Below are positions 11,284 to 20,007 of a stretch of 20,638 bases of DNA, one piece after another; within the stretch, counting starts at the first letter, position 1; the number at the start of each line of letters is the position of its first letter. This stretch comes from a virus. The position numbers and the translations under genes are program-made. The DNA lies in the IMG/VR virus record IMGVR_UViG_3300006793_000370, positions 1 to 20,638 of that record, one strand, 5' to 3'. The notes beneath the pieces were generated by a model that saw nothing but the letters and a program-made list of their open reading frames with translations, did not search any database and was not told the origin of the DNA.

Positions 11284-14200
11284 ATGGCGGGAGAAATAAA
11301 ACCGATATTTAGCAAGGAAGCCGAGGCGCAACTTAATAAAATTAATAGCGAAATTTCGTTGATTTACGACAATGTTAAGGAATTGGACAAAATCAAACTT
11401 GATTTTAAAAGCTTTAAAGGTTATCAAAAAGCCGTTGAGGAGCAAGAAAAATCGACGGAAAAATTAACCGCTTCGCAAAAAAAACTACAAAAAGCGACGG
11501 AAAACTTATCGTTTGCCCAAACTGAAGAGGGCAAAGAATTGGCACGTTTGCGCCAGTTAACCAACCAACAAAACAAAGAAAACCGAGAAGCGGCAAAAGA
11601 TGCGACAACGGCCGCCGAGGGTTATGATCGTTTAAGACTTGAATTAACAAAAGCCGAAAAAAAATATCGGGATTTAGCTTCAACGCAAGGCCTTGCAAGC
11701 GCGGAAACAAAAAAAGCCCAAAAACAAGTACAAGAATTGCGGCAAGAAATTGACGACATAAACGAACCAATCGGGCGTTTTAACGATAACGTCGGAAACT
11801 ACGCGAGCGCGATTCCGGGATTTGACCGTTTAAACGGAGCGCTTTCAGGGCTTGGGGTAAACTTGGACGGAATAGCAGCGGGAAGCGGAGGCGTTAAATC
11901 GGCTTTTGCCGCGATTGGGGCCGGTTTAGTTAGCGCAACGCGAGCGGGTTTAGCGTTTATTGCGACTCCCATCGGGGCGGCAATTGCGGCACTTGTCGCG
12001 GTTGGAATTGCTACAAAGGCGTTTTTTGATTTTAATGTAAAAATTGCAGAAACCAACGTTTTAGTCGAAAGATTGGCAAACACAACCGGAGCGGCAACCG
12101 ATAAACTAAGGGAGCAAGCGACTGCAATCGAGAGCGCATACGGAAAAGATTTTAACGAAGCGGTCCGCGAATTGGCAGATTTACAACGCGATTTTGGCGT
12201 TTCATCTGAGGAAGCTTTTAAAATATACAACGACGGTTTGGCGCGAGGCGGCGCCGCGAGTGGAGAATTTGGGGACAGTATTCGCGAATATGGCCAACTT
12301 TTTGCGGCTAATGGTTTTAGCGCTCAAGAATTTATTGACATTTTAAATACCGGTATTGATTTAGGGATTTATAACGATAAACTCCCGGACGCAATAAAAG
12401 AGGCCGGAATAAGTTTAAACGAGCAAACAAAAGCAACGCGCGAGGCCTTAGTTAATGCGTTCGGCGCTTCATTTACTGCGGACCTTTTGGATCAAGTCAA
12501 CTCCGGCGCGATAACTATTAAAGACGCTTTAAATTTAATCGCTGAAGAGTCTGAAAGAGTCGGTTTAAATCAGGAACAACTCGCAACTTTAACGGCGGAC
12601 GTATTTCGAGGAGCGGGAGAGGACGCCGGAGGCGCTCAAAAAATATTTGAGGCACTAAATGAAAGCGTAAATTTAAGTAGTGAGGCTTTAAGTGATTTAT
12701 CTGAAGCGCAAAGAAAGAGTGCGGAATTATTTGACGAATTAGAGTCAGCGCAAACCGAAGCTTTTAAATCTGACGAAGCCGTTGCGTTTTTGGCAGTTGT
12801 GAAGCAAGTTTGGATAAAAATAAAAATTGCTTTTTTTGATTCAATTACATTTATAACGAAAAAATGGGTTTCGGGGATTGAATTAATCGGTGCAAATTTT
12901 GCCGCGTTTACGGTAAGGATTCAAGCAATACCAAAACTTTTTAAAGCAGTTTTCGAGGACGTTAAAAGTATTTTAAAAGATGCCGCGACCAATGCGGTAC
13001 AATACGGCGAAGTATTAGGGAAAGCTTTTAGTTTTGATTTTTCCGGCGCGGCTGCCCAATTAAAGGGGATTAAAGACGTGAATTTTGAGCTAAAAAATAC
13101 AAAAAAAATTCAAGAAGATACCGACAACGCGGCAAAGCTTGCATATACTAACGCATTGGAGCAAGTAAGGGCCGACAAAAAGGCGCTAATTGAATTAAAT
13201 AAATTAAACGAAGAGTTAGGATCAACCGGCGGCGGTACTGGCGGAGGAACGGGCGGCGGAGGAACGGACGGCGGAACCGGAGGCGGCGAAAGCGCGGGTT
13301 TTGATGTTAGCGGAGCAATAAAAGAAGCCGCAAAGAAAAACGCGAAAGCCCTTGCAGATGAACAAAAAGCCCTATCCGAACAATTTAAAAATTCACAAAT
13401 AGGATCGCAAGAATTTATCGACGGTTTGTCAAATTTGCAAAAACAATACAACGCGGAATTAATTTCGGACACTATTGAAACGCTTGAAAAAATTATTGAG
13501 GTCGAAAATTTAACCGACGACGAAAGAAAAGAAGCTTTGGAAACGCTTGCAGATTTTAGAATTGATTTGCAAAAAAACAACGTTAAAACGCTTGAGGAAT
13601 TAGCGAAAGAGCAAGCAAAAAAAGAGCAAGATTTAAGGGACGAAGAAGCAAAAGCAAAGGATAAGCAAGCGGAGGACGACAAAAAAAGAGCGGAAAGCGT
13701 GCAGCAAGCGAAGCAAATTATTACTGAATTAGGATTTGAGGCGCTTACTGATATAACGAACGAATTTTTTGACCGACAAAGCGAAAAAAACGCGGAAGAG
13801 CTTGCGAAATTTGAGGAAGAACAAAATAAGCGTTTAGAATATGTAAATCAATTAGAGGCGGACGGAGCAATTACGGAGGAGGAAGCTTCCGCGCGCCGTT
13901 TAAGATTAGAGGAAGAAACCGCAAAAAAGCAAACCGAAATAAAAAGGAAGCAAGCAATGCAGGACAAAGCACAAGCGTTGTTTAATATTGCGGTCAATAC
14001 TGCCCAAGCTGCGATTCGTTCACTCGCTGCGGCGCCTTTAGCACTTGGAGCGGCGCCCAATCCGGCCGGTATTGCGGCACTCGCTGCGGTACTTGCGCAA
14101 GGAACCATTCAGGCGGCAATAGTTGCGTCGCGACCAATTCCGGAATTTTACAAAGGAACGGATTATTCCCCGGAAGGTTTGGCCTTTGTGGGGGAAAGAG

Positions 14201-14430
14201 GCGCGGAACTGATTGAATATCCTGACGGCACTCAAAGAATTGCGGCCGAAAAAACGCTTGAATACTTGCCGGAGGGAACGAAAGTAAAAACGGCGGAGCA
14301 AACGAGGGCTTTATTAAATGATGGCTTAAAAGGCGAAATAAAAGGGCTAAGAAGCGATTTAAAACGCAAGAAAATGAGCGTAAATATAGACGTTAGAAAC
14401 AACTCAAGAATTGAATATTTAGGTTTATGA
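11284..14430 (+). CDS. Tape measure protein
   Basis: The longest gene in the window encodes 1048 residues. Residues about 45-170 are coiled coil. A hydrophobic Ala- and Gly-rich stretch lies at about 207-248 (FIATPIGAAIAALVAVGIAT within it). A long helical middle follows, then a Gly-rich linker at 646-672, then charged coiled coil to about 890, a second hydrophobic region (899-950) and the EFYKGTDYSPEGLAFVGE-type C-terminus (about 954-975) found in many tape measure proteins. The protein sets tail length and is ejected into the host envelope during infection. Using the general rule of about 0.15 nm per residue, a tail near 150-160 nm is expected. No peptidoglycan-cutting domain is visible. 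It ends in an ATGA overlap. Confidence 0.93.
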   Translation: MAGEIKPIFSKEAEAQLNKINSEISLIYDNVKELDKIKLDFKSFKGYQKAVEEQEKSTEKLTASQKKLQKATENLSFAQTEEGKELARLRQLTNQQNKENREAAKDATTAAEGYDRLRLELTKAEKKYRDLASTQGLASAETKKAQKQVQELRQEIDDINEPIGRFNDNVGNYASAIPGFDRLNGALSGLGVNLDGIAAGSGGVKSAFAAIGAGLVSATRAGLAFIATPIGAAIAALVAVGIATKAFFDFNVKIAETNVLVERLANTTGAATDKLREQATAIESAYGKDFNEAVRELADLQRDFGVSSEEAFKIYNDGLARGGAASGEFGDSIREYGQLFAANGFSAQEFIDILNTGIDLGIYNDKLPDAIKEAGISLNEQTKATREALVNAFGASFTADLLDQVNSGAITIKDALNLIAEESERVGLNQEQLATLTADVFRGAGEDAGGAQKIFEALNESVNLSSEALSDLSEAQRKSAELFDELESAQTEAFKSDEAVAFLAVVKQVWIKIKIAFFDSITFITKKWVSGIELIGANFAAFTVRIQAIPKLFKAVFEDVKSILKDAATNAVQYGEVLGKAFSFDFSGAAAQLKGIKDVNFELKNTKKIQEDTDNAAKLAYTNALEQVRADKKALIELNKLNEELGSTGGGTGGGTGGGGTDGGTGGGESAGFDVSGAIKEAAKKNAKALADEQKALSEQFKNSQIGSQEFIDGLSNLQKQYNAELISDTIETLEKIIEVENLTDDERKEALETLADFRIDLQKNNVKTLEELAKEQAKKEQDLRDEEAKAKDKQAEDDKKRAESVQQAKQIITELGFEALTDITNEFFDRQSEKNAEELAKFEEEQNKRLEYVNQLEADGAITEEEASARRLRLEEETAKKQTEIKRKQAMQDKAQALFNIAVNTAQAAIRSLAAAPLALGAAPNPAGIAALAAVLAQGTIQAAIVASRPIPEFYKGTDYSPEGLAFVGERGAELIEYPDGTQRIAAEKTLEYLPEGTKVKTAEQTRALLNDGLKGEIKGLRSDLKRKKMSVNIDVRNNSRIEYLGL
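13219..13299 (+). repeat. Glycine/threonine-rich low-complexity segment in the tape measure gene
   Basis: Codons 646-672 of the tape measure protein encode 27 residues made mostly of Gly with Thr, Ser and Asp (GSTGGGTGGGTGGGG and similar). The DNA is a run of degenerate GGCGGAAC-like units, much more GC-rich than its surroundings. It would be a flexible linker between two helical halves and could vary in length by slippage. Confidence 0.85.
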
Positions 14431-16505
14431 AAAAATGGAAATTTTATATAAATGACGTTGAGATTCAACTTGATATTTTCAACTTTGACTCCTTAAAATA
14501 TGTAATTGGTCGGGATACTGATTACTGGGGATATTTCCGCGAGGCTTCAATTGATAAGCTTATATTTTTAAAACAAGACGCTAAAACAATGAAGGACTTT
14601 TTTGAGTCTGAGGGCGTAAATTCTGAAAATACTTTTACTATAAAAAAGCTTAACGTTTCTATGTCATGTTATGAGGATTTTCAAAGCGGAGTAATTGATT
14701 TTTATAATTATAAGGAAGTATATAATAACAACAATAAACTTTTAAAGGTTGAGGTTGATATTGTGGGGAATAGTGAGCAACAAAAAATAAAAACCCGAGA
14801 AGATTTAGACCTAAAAATTGGACGAAATACTTCGGTTGAGGATCAAACTATTACTACAATTAGCCCAATAAACGTAAAATATAAAACTCGGCCTTTAAAA
14901 TTGGAAGCATTTTCCGGCATTGCCGACGCTTATTTAAACGTTGCGATTCCTGACGGCCAACTAAATAATCGGGATTTAACTATTCCAACTCAAGAAACCA
15001 ACAACAATATTTTATTTTATCAAAACGCGGCTTTAGGTACTACGGTTGTCGATAGTGTTTCGGGCGGTTTATTGTTTCAAGAAATGTCTTTAAAACAACA
15101 TTCAGAAACTCAGGACACCGATATAAGTTTGGAGTTTGATATTGATTTTGATTATAATTCGTTGAATGCTATTCCGGCGGTTAATGCGATTAAGCTAAAA
15201 ATGCAATCTTACACTTACGACGGCGTTGATTTTACTTTTGTAAATTCCGCAATTATTGACCAAGTTGACGAAGATCCCGGAACTAATTCGGCTAATTTTT
15301 CAGGAACTTATAACTTTCAAAAAGACGAAGGGCTTGTTTATCGTTTAGTTGTTGAGTGCAGCGCTGCACTTTTTACGATTACCTTTCAGGAAAGCACAAT
15401 AAATTATTCCTATAATGAGCTTAGTTTTGATTCCGTACATTCAAGCTTTTTAATTTATGAAGTTTTTCAAAATTTGATTGAGCAAATGACCGATAAAACG
15501 AACGTTTTTCAATCTGATTTATTCGGCCGTATTGATTTAGGATATACCGCGGACGGTTTGGCCTCCGGGATTGCGGTTACTAATGGCCTATTTTTGCGAA
15601 ACGCGGAACTTTCTGACGGCGATCCGGTGGAGCTTGAAGCAAATTTTCAAGATTTATATAAAACTTTAAATTCAATCTACGGGCTTTCCATGTGGTTCGA
15701 TGGCGAAAAAATTAACATTGAGCGCCGCTCGGACGTTTTCGGCACCAATGAAATAGAACTTGAACCGCAAGAAATATCCCGCGAATTGTTTACTAAACTT
15801 TTATATACCAATATAAAGGTCGGAAATAAGCAAATAAAATACGAAAACACAAACGGAACAAACGAACACAATACTATACTTCAATTTTCAAGCCCTTTAA
15901 GAATTAAAGCTAACAACTTGGATTTGGTTACTAAATATAATACCGATTATTTAGGCGTTGAACTTGCAAAACGATTAAGCTTTGCAAGCGACGCAAACGT
16001 TGACACCAAATACGACGATAAAGTTTTTTTGTGTACGGTTCAGGACGTTGCGGGAACTTACGAAACAATACTCGGGACTTCCGGAGGATTTACTTTAGTT
16101 GAGGGGGTTATTTTACCCAGTTACGCTGGAAATTTAGATTTTTCCCCGAAACGAATGCTTTTAAATAATAGCGATTTGATAAATTCGGCCTTTTGGAAAA
16201 ATAAAACGGACGCTTTAAGGTTTGAAAAATCGCAAAATTTGGCGGCTTTGGTAACACAAAAAACCGGAGAAATTTCAACTTTGGTTGAACTTGAGGACCT
16301 TGCTTATTCTGAAATGACGGAGGCGAAATTTATTCCGATGCTTTGGAATTTTAAGGTCAGCGAAAACGACCTTTGGAAAGTAATGAACAACCAATTGGAC
16401 GTTTTTAAATTTTCTTTAGGTTGTGAGACGAAATACGGCTATTTATGGAAGGCACAAATTCAAAACGATTTAGGCGAAATAACTTTGATTGAAAAACAAA
16501 CGTAA
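14427..16505 (+). CDS. Large tail protein after the tape measure (distal tail or baseplate candidate)
   Basis: The 692-residue protein starts in the tape-measure stop (ATGA). Its N-terminus (MKKWKFYINDVEIQLDIFNF, then GRDTDYWGYFREASIDKLIF at 28-47) is of the kind seen in Bacteroidota phage proteins coded just after the tape measure. The rest is rich in beta strands with no catalytic motif I recognise. By position it is the distal tail or hub protein connecting the tube to the tip. There are no transmembrane segments and no signal peptide. Function is inferred from gene order and from the general character of this family. Confidence 0.65.
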   Translation: MKKWKFYINDVEIQLDIFNFDSLKYVIGRDTDYWGYFREASIDKLIFLKQDAKTMKDFFESEGVNSENTFTIKKLNVSMSCYEDFQSGVIDFYNYKEVYNNNNKLLKVEVDIVGNSEQQKIKTREDLDLKIGRNTSVEDQTITTISPINVKYKTRPLKLEAFSGIADAYLNVAIPDGQLNNRDLTIPTQETNNNILFYQNAALGTTVVDSVSGGLLFQEMSLKQHSETQDTDISLEFDIDFDYNSLNAIPAVNAIKLKMQSYTYDGVDFTFVNSAIIDQVDEDPGTNSANFSGTYNFQKDEGLVYRLVVECSAALFTITFQESTINYSYNELSFDSVHSSFLIYEVFQNLIEQMTDKTNVFQSDLFGRIDLGYTADGLASGIAVTNGLFLRNAELSDGDPVELEANFQDLYKTLNSIYGLSMWFDGEKINIERRSDVFGTNEIELEPQEISRELFTKLLYTNIKVGNKQIKYENTNGTNEHNTILQFSSPLRIKANNLDLVTKYNTDYLGVELAKRLSFASDANVDTKYDDKVFLCTVQDVAGTYETILGTSGGFTLVEGVILPSYAGNLDFSPKRMLLNNSDLINSAFWKNKTDALRFEKSQNLAALVTQKTGEISTLVELEDLAYSEMTEAKFIPMLWNFKVSENDLWKVMNNQLDVFKFSLGCETKYGYLWKAQIQNDLGEITLIEKQT

Positions 16506-16516
16506 AATTTAAAAAA

Positions 16517-18151
16517 ATGCAAATACCAACTTTAAACCCTTTAAGATTTTATAAGCCAAACGCGACCAAATTAAAAGACAATTTGAGCTTTGCGGAATCG
16601 TCTGATTATTGGAACGCTTTGCCCGGTTCATATACTCCGAAATTTCAGGATCAAACGGAGAATATTATTTATGAAGATATTATTTCGGGCGCTTATGGAT
16701 TTTCAAGCGTTGACGAATTTATTGTTTCAGGAGCGACAAACCCGGAAATTAAAAATTGTCAAATGTGCATCGATTCCGGGGCGTTAATTTATACCAATTT
16801 AGACGGCGCCGTTATTGGAAAAAAATTAGTTTTAAAAATTGAGGGGAATTATAGCGTTGAAGTGCGAGAAAATACGACAGTAATCGATTTGTTTAATAAT
16901 CAAAGCGGTTTATTTATTTATGAATTGGGCCAAGATTACACTAATTTAACGGTAAAAATATCCGCCGCTGCTGAAATTTGCGTTTTAGGTATTGTTTTAT
17001 GCGAGCCGGAGATTGACTATAAAGTTTGTAATTACGACGCCAAAGCGGAATTAATTGATGCGTGCGGATTGGGCGGAGTTTATTTATTAACGTCAAATAT
17101 AAAATGGTACGATTTGAACAACGATATAAGCGAAAAATTAAGCGTTTATTCGTTTGATTTTACCGGTAGAGCGGATACTTTTGCAACCATAGATTTCAGA
17201 ATAAAAATCGGATCCGTTGACATTTACGAATTTTTGACCGGGGGGACTGATGCCGACACCGATTTAAAAGTTTTAAACGCATTTGTTAACCAATACGATT
17301 GGATAAGCTACACGATTGACGGCTTAATTTTGACCGTAACGGTTCCGAAGATTATCGGAGCGGTTTCTTTATTGGTTTATGAAAACGACGCTTTGCGCGA
17401 TACTTACGCTTTCACTTTAGACTCGGAAGTTGTTGACGAAAATTTTGTTTATACCAGTCAAAATGATAATTACATTGACGAAACCGGAACGGATATAAAT
17501 ATTTTAGTTTCAAAAATTGGCGGGTTGCCGGTTGCGCTGCGCGAATATGTTGCAAACGACGGAATAACCGAAGCACTAACCACATTAACGGAAAATACTT
17601 TTTATACTACCAACGGCGCCGGAATTGATTTTTCAGACGAAAGCGCTGATTTTGTCGATTCGTCTTATGTACAAATAAGTAAAAAAGGCAAAATTTTCGA
17701 TTGCTGCCGTTTTGAAATCGGCGAATATTATTCGGAATATTTTACAATTATAACCGAAGAGCAAAAACAAAAATTGAAGCTTTTAAATTTAACCTATTCG
17801 TCCGAGTTTATGGATTTGAACGTTGCGTTTTCTTCTTTATGGAGCGCCGGCCTTTTGGTTAACGCTCAACTTTTGAAGGGCAGCGGTTCAGATATTGACG
17901 TTTTTGTTGGTCAAAAAGAAAATACTAATTTGGAAAACTTTTCGAAACGGATAAGAATATTTAAAACCGGTGCCGTTCCTGATTATTTTTCCGAAATACT
18001 TTCTAACATTTTTGGGTTTGATACGGTCCAAATTGAGGGCGAAAACTACGCAGCCGAGGAAGGTCCTGAGGAAAGCCAATTTGAGGAACGAACCGATTTA
18101 TTTCAATTAGAGATAAAATTAAGAAAGCAAAATTTCGATTTTGTAATTTAA
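16517..18151 (+). CDS. Large tail-tip protein (baseplate or receptor-binding candidate)
   Basis: The 544-residue, beta-rich protein starts 11 nt after the previous gene. It begins MQIPTLNPLRFYKPNATKLK, contains several Cys (for example CQMC in the first fifth, CCRF in the last third) and ends with an acidic segment (YAAEEGPEESQFEERTD) before a terminal strand ELEIKLRKQNFDF-like end. No domain is recognised. In Bacteroidota siphoviruses a pair of large proteins follows the tape measure and builds the tail tip, and this is the second. A contribution to host recognition is plausible but not shown. It is the last gene before the 18158 promoter. Confidence 0.6.
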   Translation: MQIPTLNPLRFYKPNATKLKDNLSFAESSDYWNALPGSYTPKFQDQTENIIYEDIISGAYGFSSVDEFIVSGATNPEIKNCQMCIDSGALIYTNLDGAVIGKKLVLKIEGNYSVEVRENTTVIDLFNNQSGLFIYELGQDYTNLTVKISAAAEICVLGIVLCEPEIDYKVCNYDAKAELIDACGLGGVYLLTSNIKWYDLNNDISEKLSVYSFDFTGRADTFATIDFRIKIGSVDIYEFLTGGTDADTDLKVLNAFVNQYDWISYTIDGLILTVTVPKIIGAVSLLVYENDALRDTYAFTLDSEVVDENFVYTSQNDNYIDETGTDINILVSKIGGLPVALREYVANDGITEALTTLTENTFYTTNGAGIDFSDESADFVDSSYVQISKKGKIFDCCRFEIGEYYSEYFTIITEEQKQKLKLLNLTYSSEFMDLNVAFSSLWSAGLLVNAQLLKGSGSDIDVFVGQKENTNLENFSKRIRIFKTGAVPDYFSEILSNIFGFDTVQIEGENYAAEEGPEESQFEERTDLFQLEIKLRKQNFDFVI

Positions 18152-18169
18152 ATTATTTACATTTGTAAA
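18133..18169 (+). promoter_or_regulatory. Promoter with palindromic -7 box before the exported fibre-like gene
   Basis: TACATTTG (18158-18165) matches TAnnTTTG perfectly and lies within the perfect inverted repeat TTTACA-tt-TGTAAA (18156-18169). TTTCG (18133-18137), 20 nt upstream, could be a weak -33. The AGTA element of the other three promoters is missing. The leader to ATG 18210 is about 40 nt and holds an unusual GC-rich block (CTCCGAGCGATTCGCGCGCC, 18175-18194). Confidence 0.6.
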
Positions 18170-18209
18170 ATTCACTCCGAGCGATTCGCGCGCCTTAAAT
18201 TTATATATA

Positions 18210-19172
18210 ATGAAAAAACTATTATTTATTATTTTGGCGCTCGGATTCACAAGCGCATTTTCTCAAAGCTTAAAAGTTGAAACTATTACCGGCGGCGCTT
18301 TATTTATAAAAGTAAGCTCAAACGATACAAGTTTTTACTCTTCAAATTCTCAAGTATTTGCATATATTGACCGCTCGGGAAAGGTAAGTTTTTCCACCAA
18401 ATTAGGCGGACAAATAGGACCTTCTTATTTGTATAGCGAAATTTCTTTAGACGGCGTAACATACGCGACAAAGCCGTTGTTTTTGGCAGCTTTGGACGCT
18501 TTAGACTTTTTTTCGCCCTTAGCCGGTGGGGCAAACCTTTGGACTACCGCCGGCGGCCATTATGCGCCAACCGAAACAAAACCTTTCAGATTTGAAAGCG
18601 GAAATTTAACTTTGCTAAATGATACCGCGGACGCGGGGGGAGGAATGGCTTTCCCTTATGCGGGAGAGTTGGGGAGTGATTACGGCGATTATAAAGGATT
18701 TAACGGTTTGATTGATATGTCCGTAATTGGTCAGCCGCAACTCGGTTTTATTGGTTGGATTGATTTTGCAACTGGTAACCAAAACGCCATTTCAGTTTCA
18801 GATACTAGCACTTTAGAATTAAAGAATAAAACGACCGGAATAACTTTATATTCTAACGAATTAAGCATTGAAGCTACGAGTCAAAACGAAGAGTCTTATC
18901 TAAATTTAACCAATGACGGAGCTTTTAACGTTGAATTAATTGATAATAACGTAGGGACTCAGTCGGTTGTTTCAATTACCGCGCAAAATGGTTATCAATG
19001 GGAATTTACTGACGTGGGCGGAACTAGTATAATTATAATGCTAAACTCCAACGGCTTCGTTTTACCTAATTTGTCCGCGGATCCTACCGGACAAAATGGA
19101 GCGATGTATTACAATACCTCAACCAATAAAGTTAGAATTTACCGTAATGGTGCATGGCACAATAATATGTAA
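18210..19172 (+). CDS. Tail-fibre-like protein with Sec signal peptide
   Basis: The 320-residue protein begins with a textbook signal peptide: MKK, hydrophobic core LLFIILALGF and TSAFS before Gln19, the Flavobacterium-style cleavage context. There is no Cys for lipidation. The mature part is beta-rich. The C-terminus (LPNLSADPTGQNGAMYYNT then STNKVRIYRNGAWHNNM) matches the short end motif common in Bacteroidota fibre-like and surface proteins (GxMYYNTxTNKxRxYxNGAW). A virion fibre would not normally need export, so either the fibre passes the membrane or this is a surface-exposed or secreted protein, for instance a receptor-blocking or host-modifying moron. It has its own promoter with a palindrome. 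Confidence 0.7.
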   Translation: MKKLLFIILALGFTSAFSQSLKVETITGGALFIKVSSNDTSFYSSNSQVFAYIDRSGKVSFSTKLGGQIGPSYLYSEISLDGVTYATKPLFLAALDALDFFSPLAGGANLWTTAGGHYAPTETKPFRFESGNLTLLNDTADAGGGMAFPYAGELGSDYGDYKGFNGLIDMSVIGQPQLGFIGWIDFATGNQNAISVSDTSTLELKNKTTGITLYSNELSIEATSQNEESYLNLTNDGAFNVELIDNNVGTQSVVSITAQNGYQWEFTDVGGTSIIIMLNSNGFVLPNLSADPTGQNGAMYYNTSTNKVRIYRNGAWHNNM

Positions 19173-19174
19173 AA

Positions 19175-19450
19175 ATGAACGAAATATTTGAACTATATTT
19201 TTTAAGCTTGGGCGGCGTTTTACTTCATTTATTAACAAAGCTATACAACGCGAGGAAATCCGGCGCAAATTTGGACGCCGGTTTAGAGCTTATTTCGTTC
19301 GGAATTAGCGGCTTAATTGTTTTATTGTTTGTTTATGCTAAAGAAGATTTAGCCCCATTTTATCCGCTTAATACTTTTACTGCTATTTTATTGGGATATT
19401 CGGCGCAAAGTTTAGCGCGCCAGTTGTTTAAAATGGCAAAGCCAAAGTGA
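19175..19450 (+). CDS. Holin candidate
   Basis: The 91-residue protein has three likely transmembrane segments, at about residues 4-23, 38-55 and 62-82, with short polar links and a basic C-terminus (KMAKPK). It lies 2 nt after the fibre-like gene and is followed by a membrane protein and an M15 endolysin, so by size, topology and place it is the best holin in the window. Holins form inner-membrane lesions that let the endolysin reach peptidoglycan. No sequence-family match is asserted. Its stop overlaps the next start as GTGA. Confidence 0.65.
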   Translation: MNEIFELYFLSLGGVLLHLLTKLYNARKSGANLDAGLELISFGISGLIVLLFVYAKEDLAPFYPLNTFTAILLGYSAQSLARQLFKMAKPK

Positions 19451-20007
19451 AATTTTTACCCGAAATATTAATATTTTTCGGAATAGTTTTATCGGCATTC
19501 ATTGGCCGGGGACATTTTGATTTTTTGAAATATAAAAAACAAAATAAAAAAGTAAACGACGCCGTAAATAATAACCCTAAAATTTCGTTGATTCTCGAAA
19601 AATTGGAGGAGCTTCCTGAAGTAAAAAAAGCGGTTTTAATAAAAATACATAATTCCGGAATGAAAATAATAACCGGCGACATGATAAAGGGAACAATAAT
19701 ATTGCCCTTAAAATGGCAAAAATCATTTAACAATCAAATTTTAGACAAAGAATATTTGAACGAGGTCGTTTCTCCTATTTTGGATAAAAATAAAATACAT
19801 TTGAGAATACAAGATTTAAACGGTCACTTAAAAAGTATGTTTATTGTTCAGGGCGTTAAATCTTCAATTTGCTATTTAATAAAAGTATTGCCCGAAAAAT
19901 TCTTTTTTGTTGCGGTTGATTTGAACTGCTCTAACGACGAAATTTCCTATAAATCAAAGGATGATATTAGGGTTGCAATTAACGAGGTACGAAAATTAAT
20001 GATTTGA
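19447..20007 (+). CDS. Membrane-anchored GAF-like protein in the lysis cassette
   Basis: The 186-residue product starts at GTG 19447, overlapping the holin stop by 4 nt. Residues 4-20 are one membrane helix, then a basic link (FDFLKYKKQNKK). A soluble domain contains KKAVLIKIHNSGMKI (60-74) with the HNSG motif, later strands KSMFIVQGVK-type and FFFVAVDL, and a C-terminal helix. The pattern (strand ending in HNxG, then long loop, then late strands and helix) resembles membrane-anchored GAF-like proteins in Bacteroidota prophages whose role is unknown. It could sense a ligand or modulate lysis. An Rz-like spanin is less likely because there is no long periplasmic coiled coil. Confidence 0.5.
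   Translation: MKFLPEILIFFGIVLSAFIGRGHFDFLKYKKQNKKVNDAVNNNPKISLILEKLEELPEVKKAVLIKIHNSGMKIITGDMIKGTIILPLKWQKSFNNQILDKEYLNEVVSPILDKNKIHLRIQDLNGHLKSMFIVQGVKSSICYLIKVLPEKFFFVAVDLNCSNDEISYKSKDDIRVAINEVRKLMI

Noticed and set aside
13219-13299. Gly-rich repeat as a CRISPR or minisatellite
   Set aside because: Units are short, degenerate and in frame, with no spacers; it is protein-coding low complexity.
13110-13682. 190-codon minus-strand ORF opposite the tape measure gene
   Set aside because: Its Ser-, Phe-, Ala- and Pro-rich translation is the antisense of charged coiled coil and Gly-rich codons. No gene in the window uses the minus strand.
16590-16787. 65-codon plus-strand ORF within the second large tail protein
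   Set aside because: It is in another frame of a clear gene, with Arg-rich random composition and no coupling to a neighbour.
18181-18194. GC-rich block before the exported protein as a phage attachment site
   Set aside because: No integrase or second copy is in the window, so there is no support for an att site.
19447-20007. Rz-type spanin
   Set aside because: There is a single anchor but the soluble part is a mixed alpha/beta domain with HNSG, not a long coiled coil, and no embedded lipoprotein ORF was seen.
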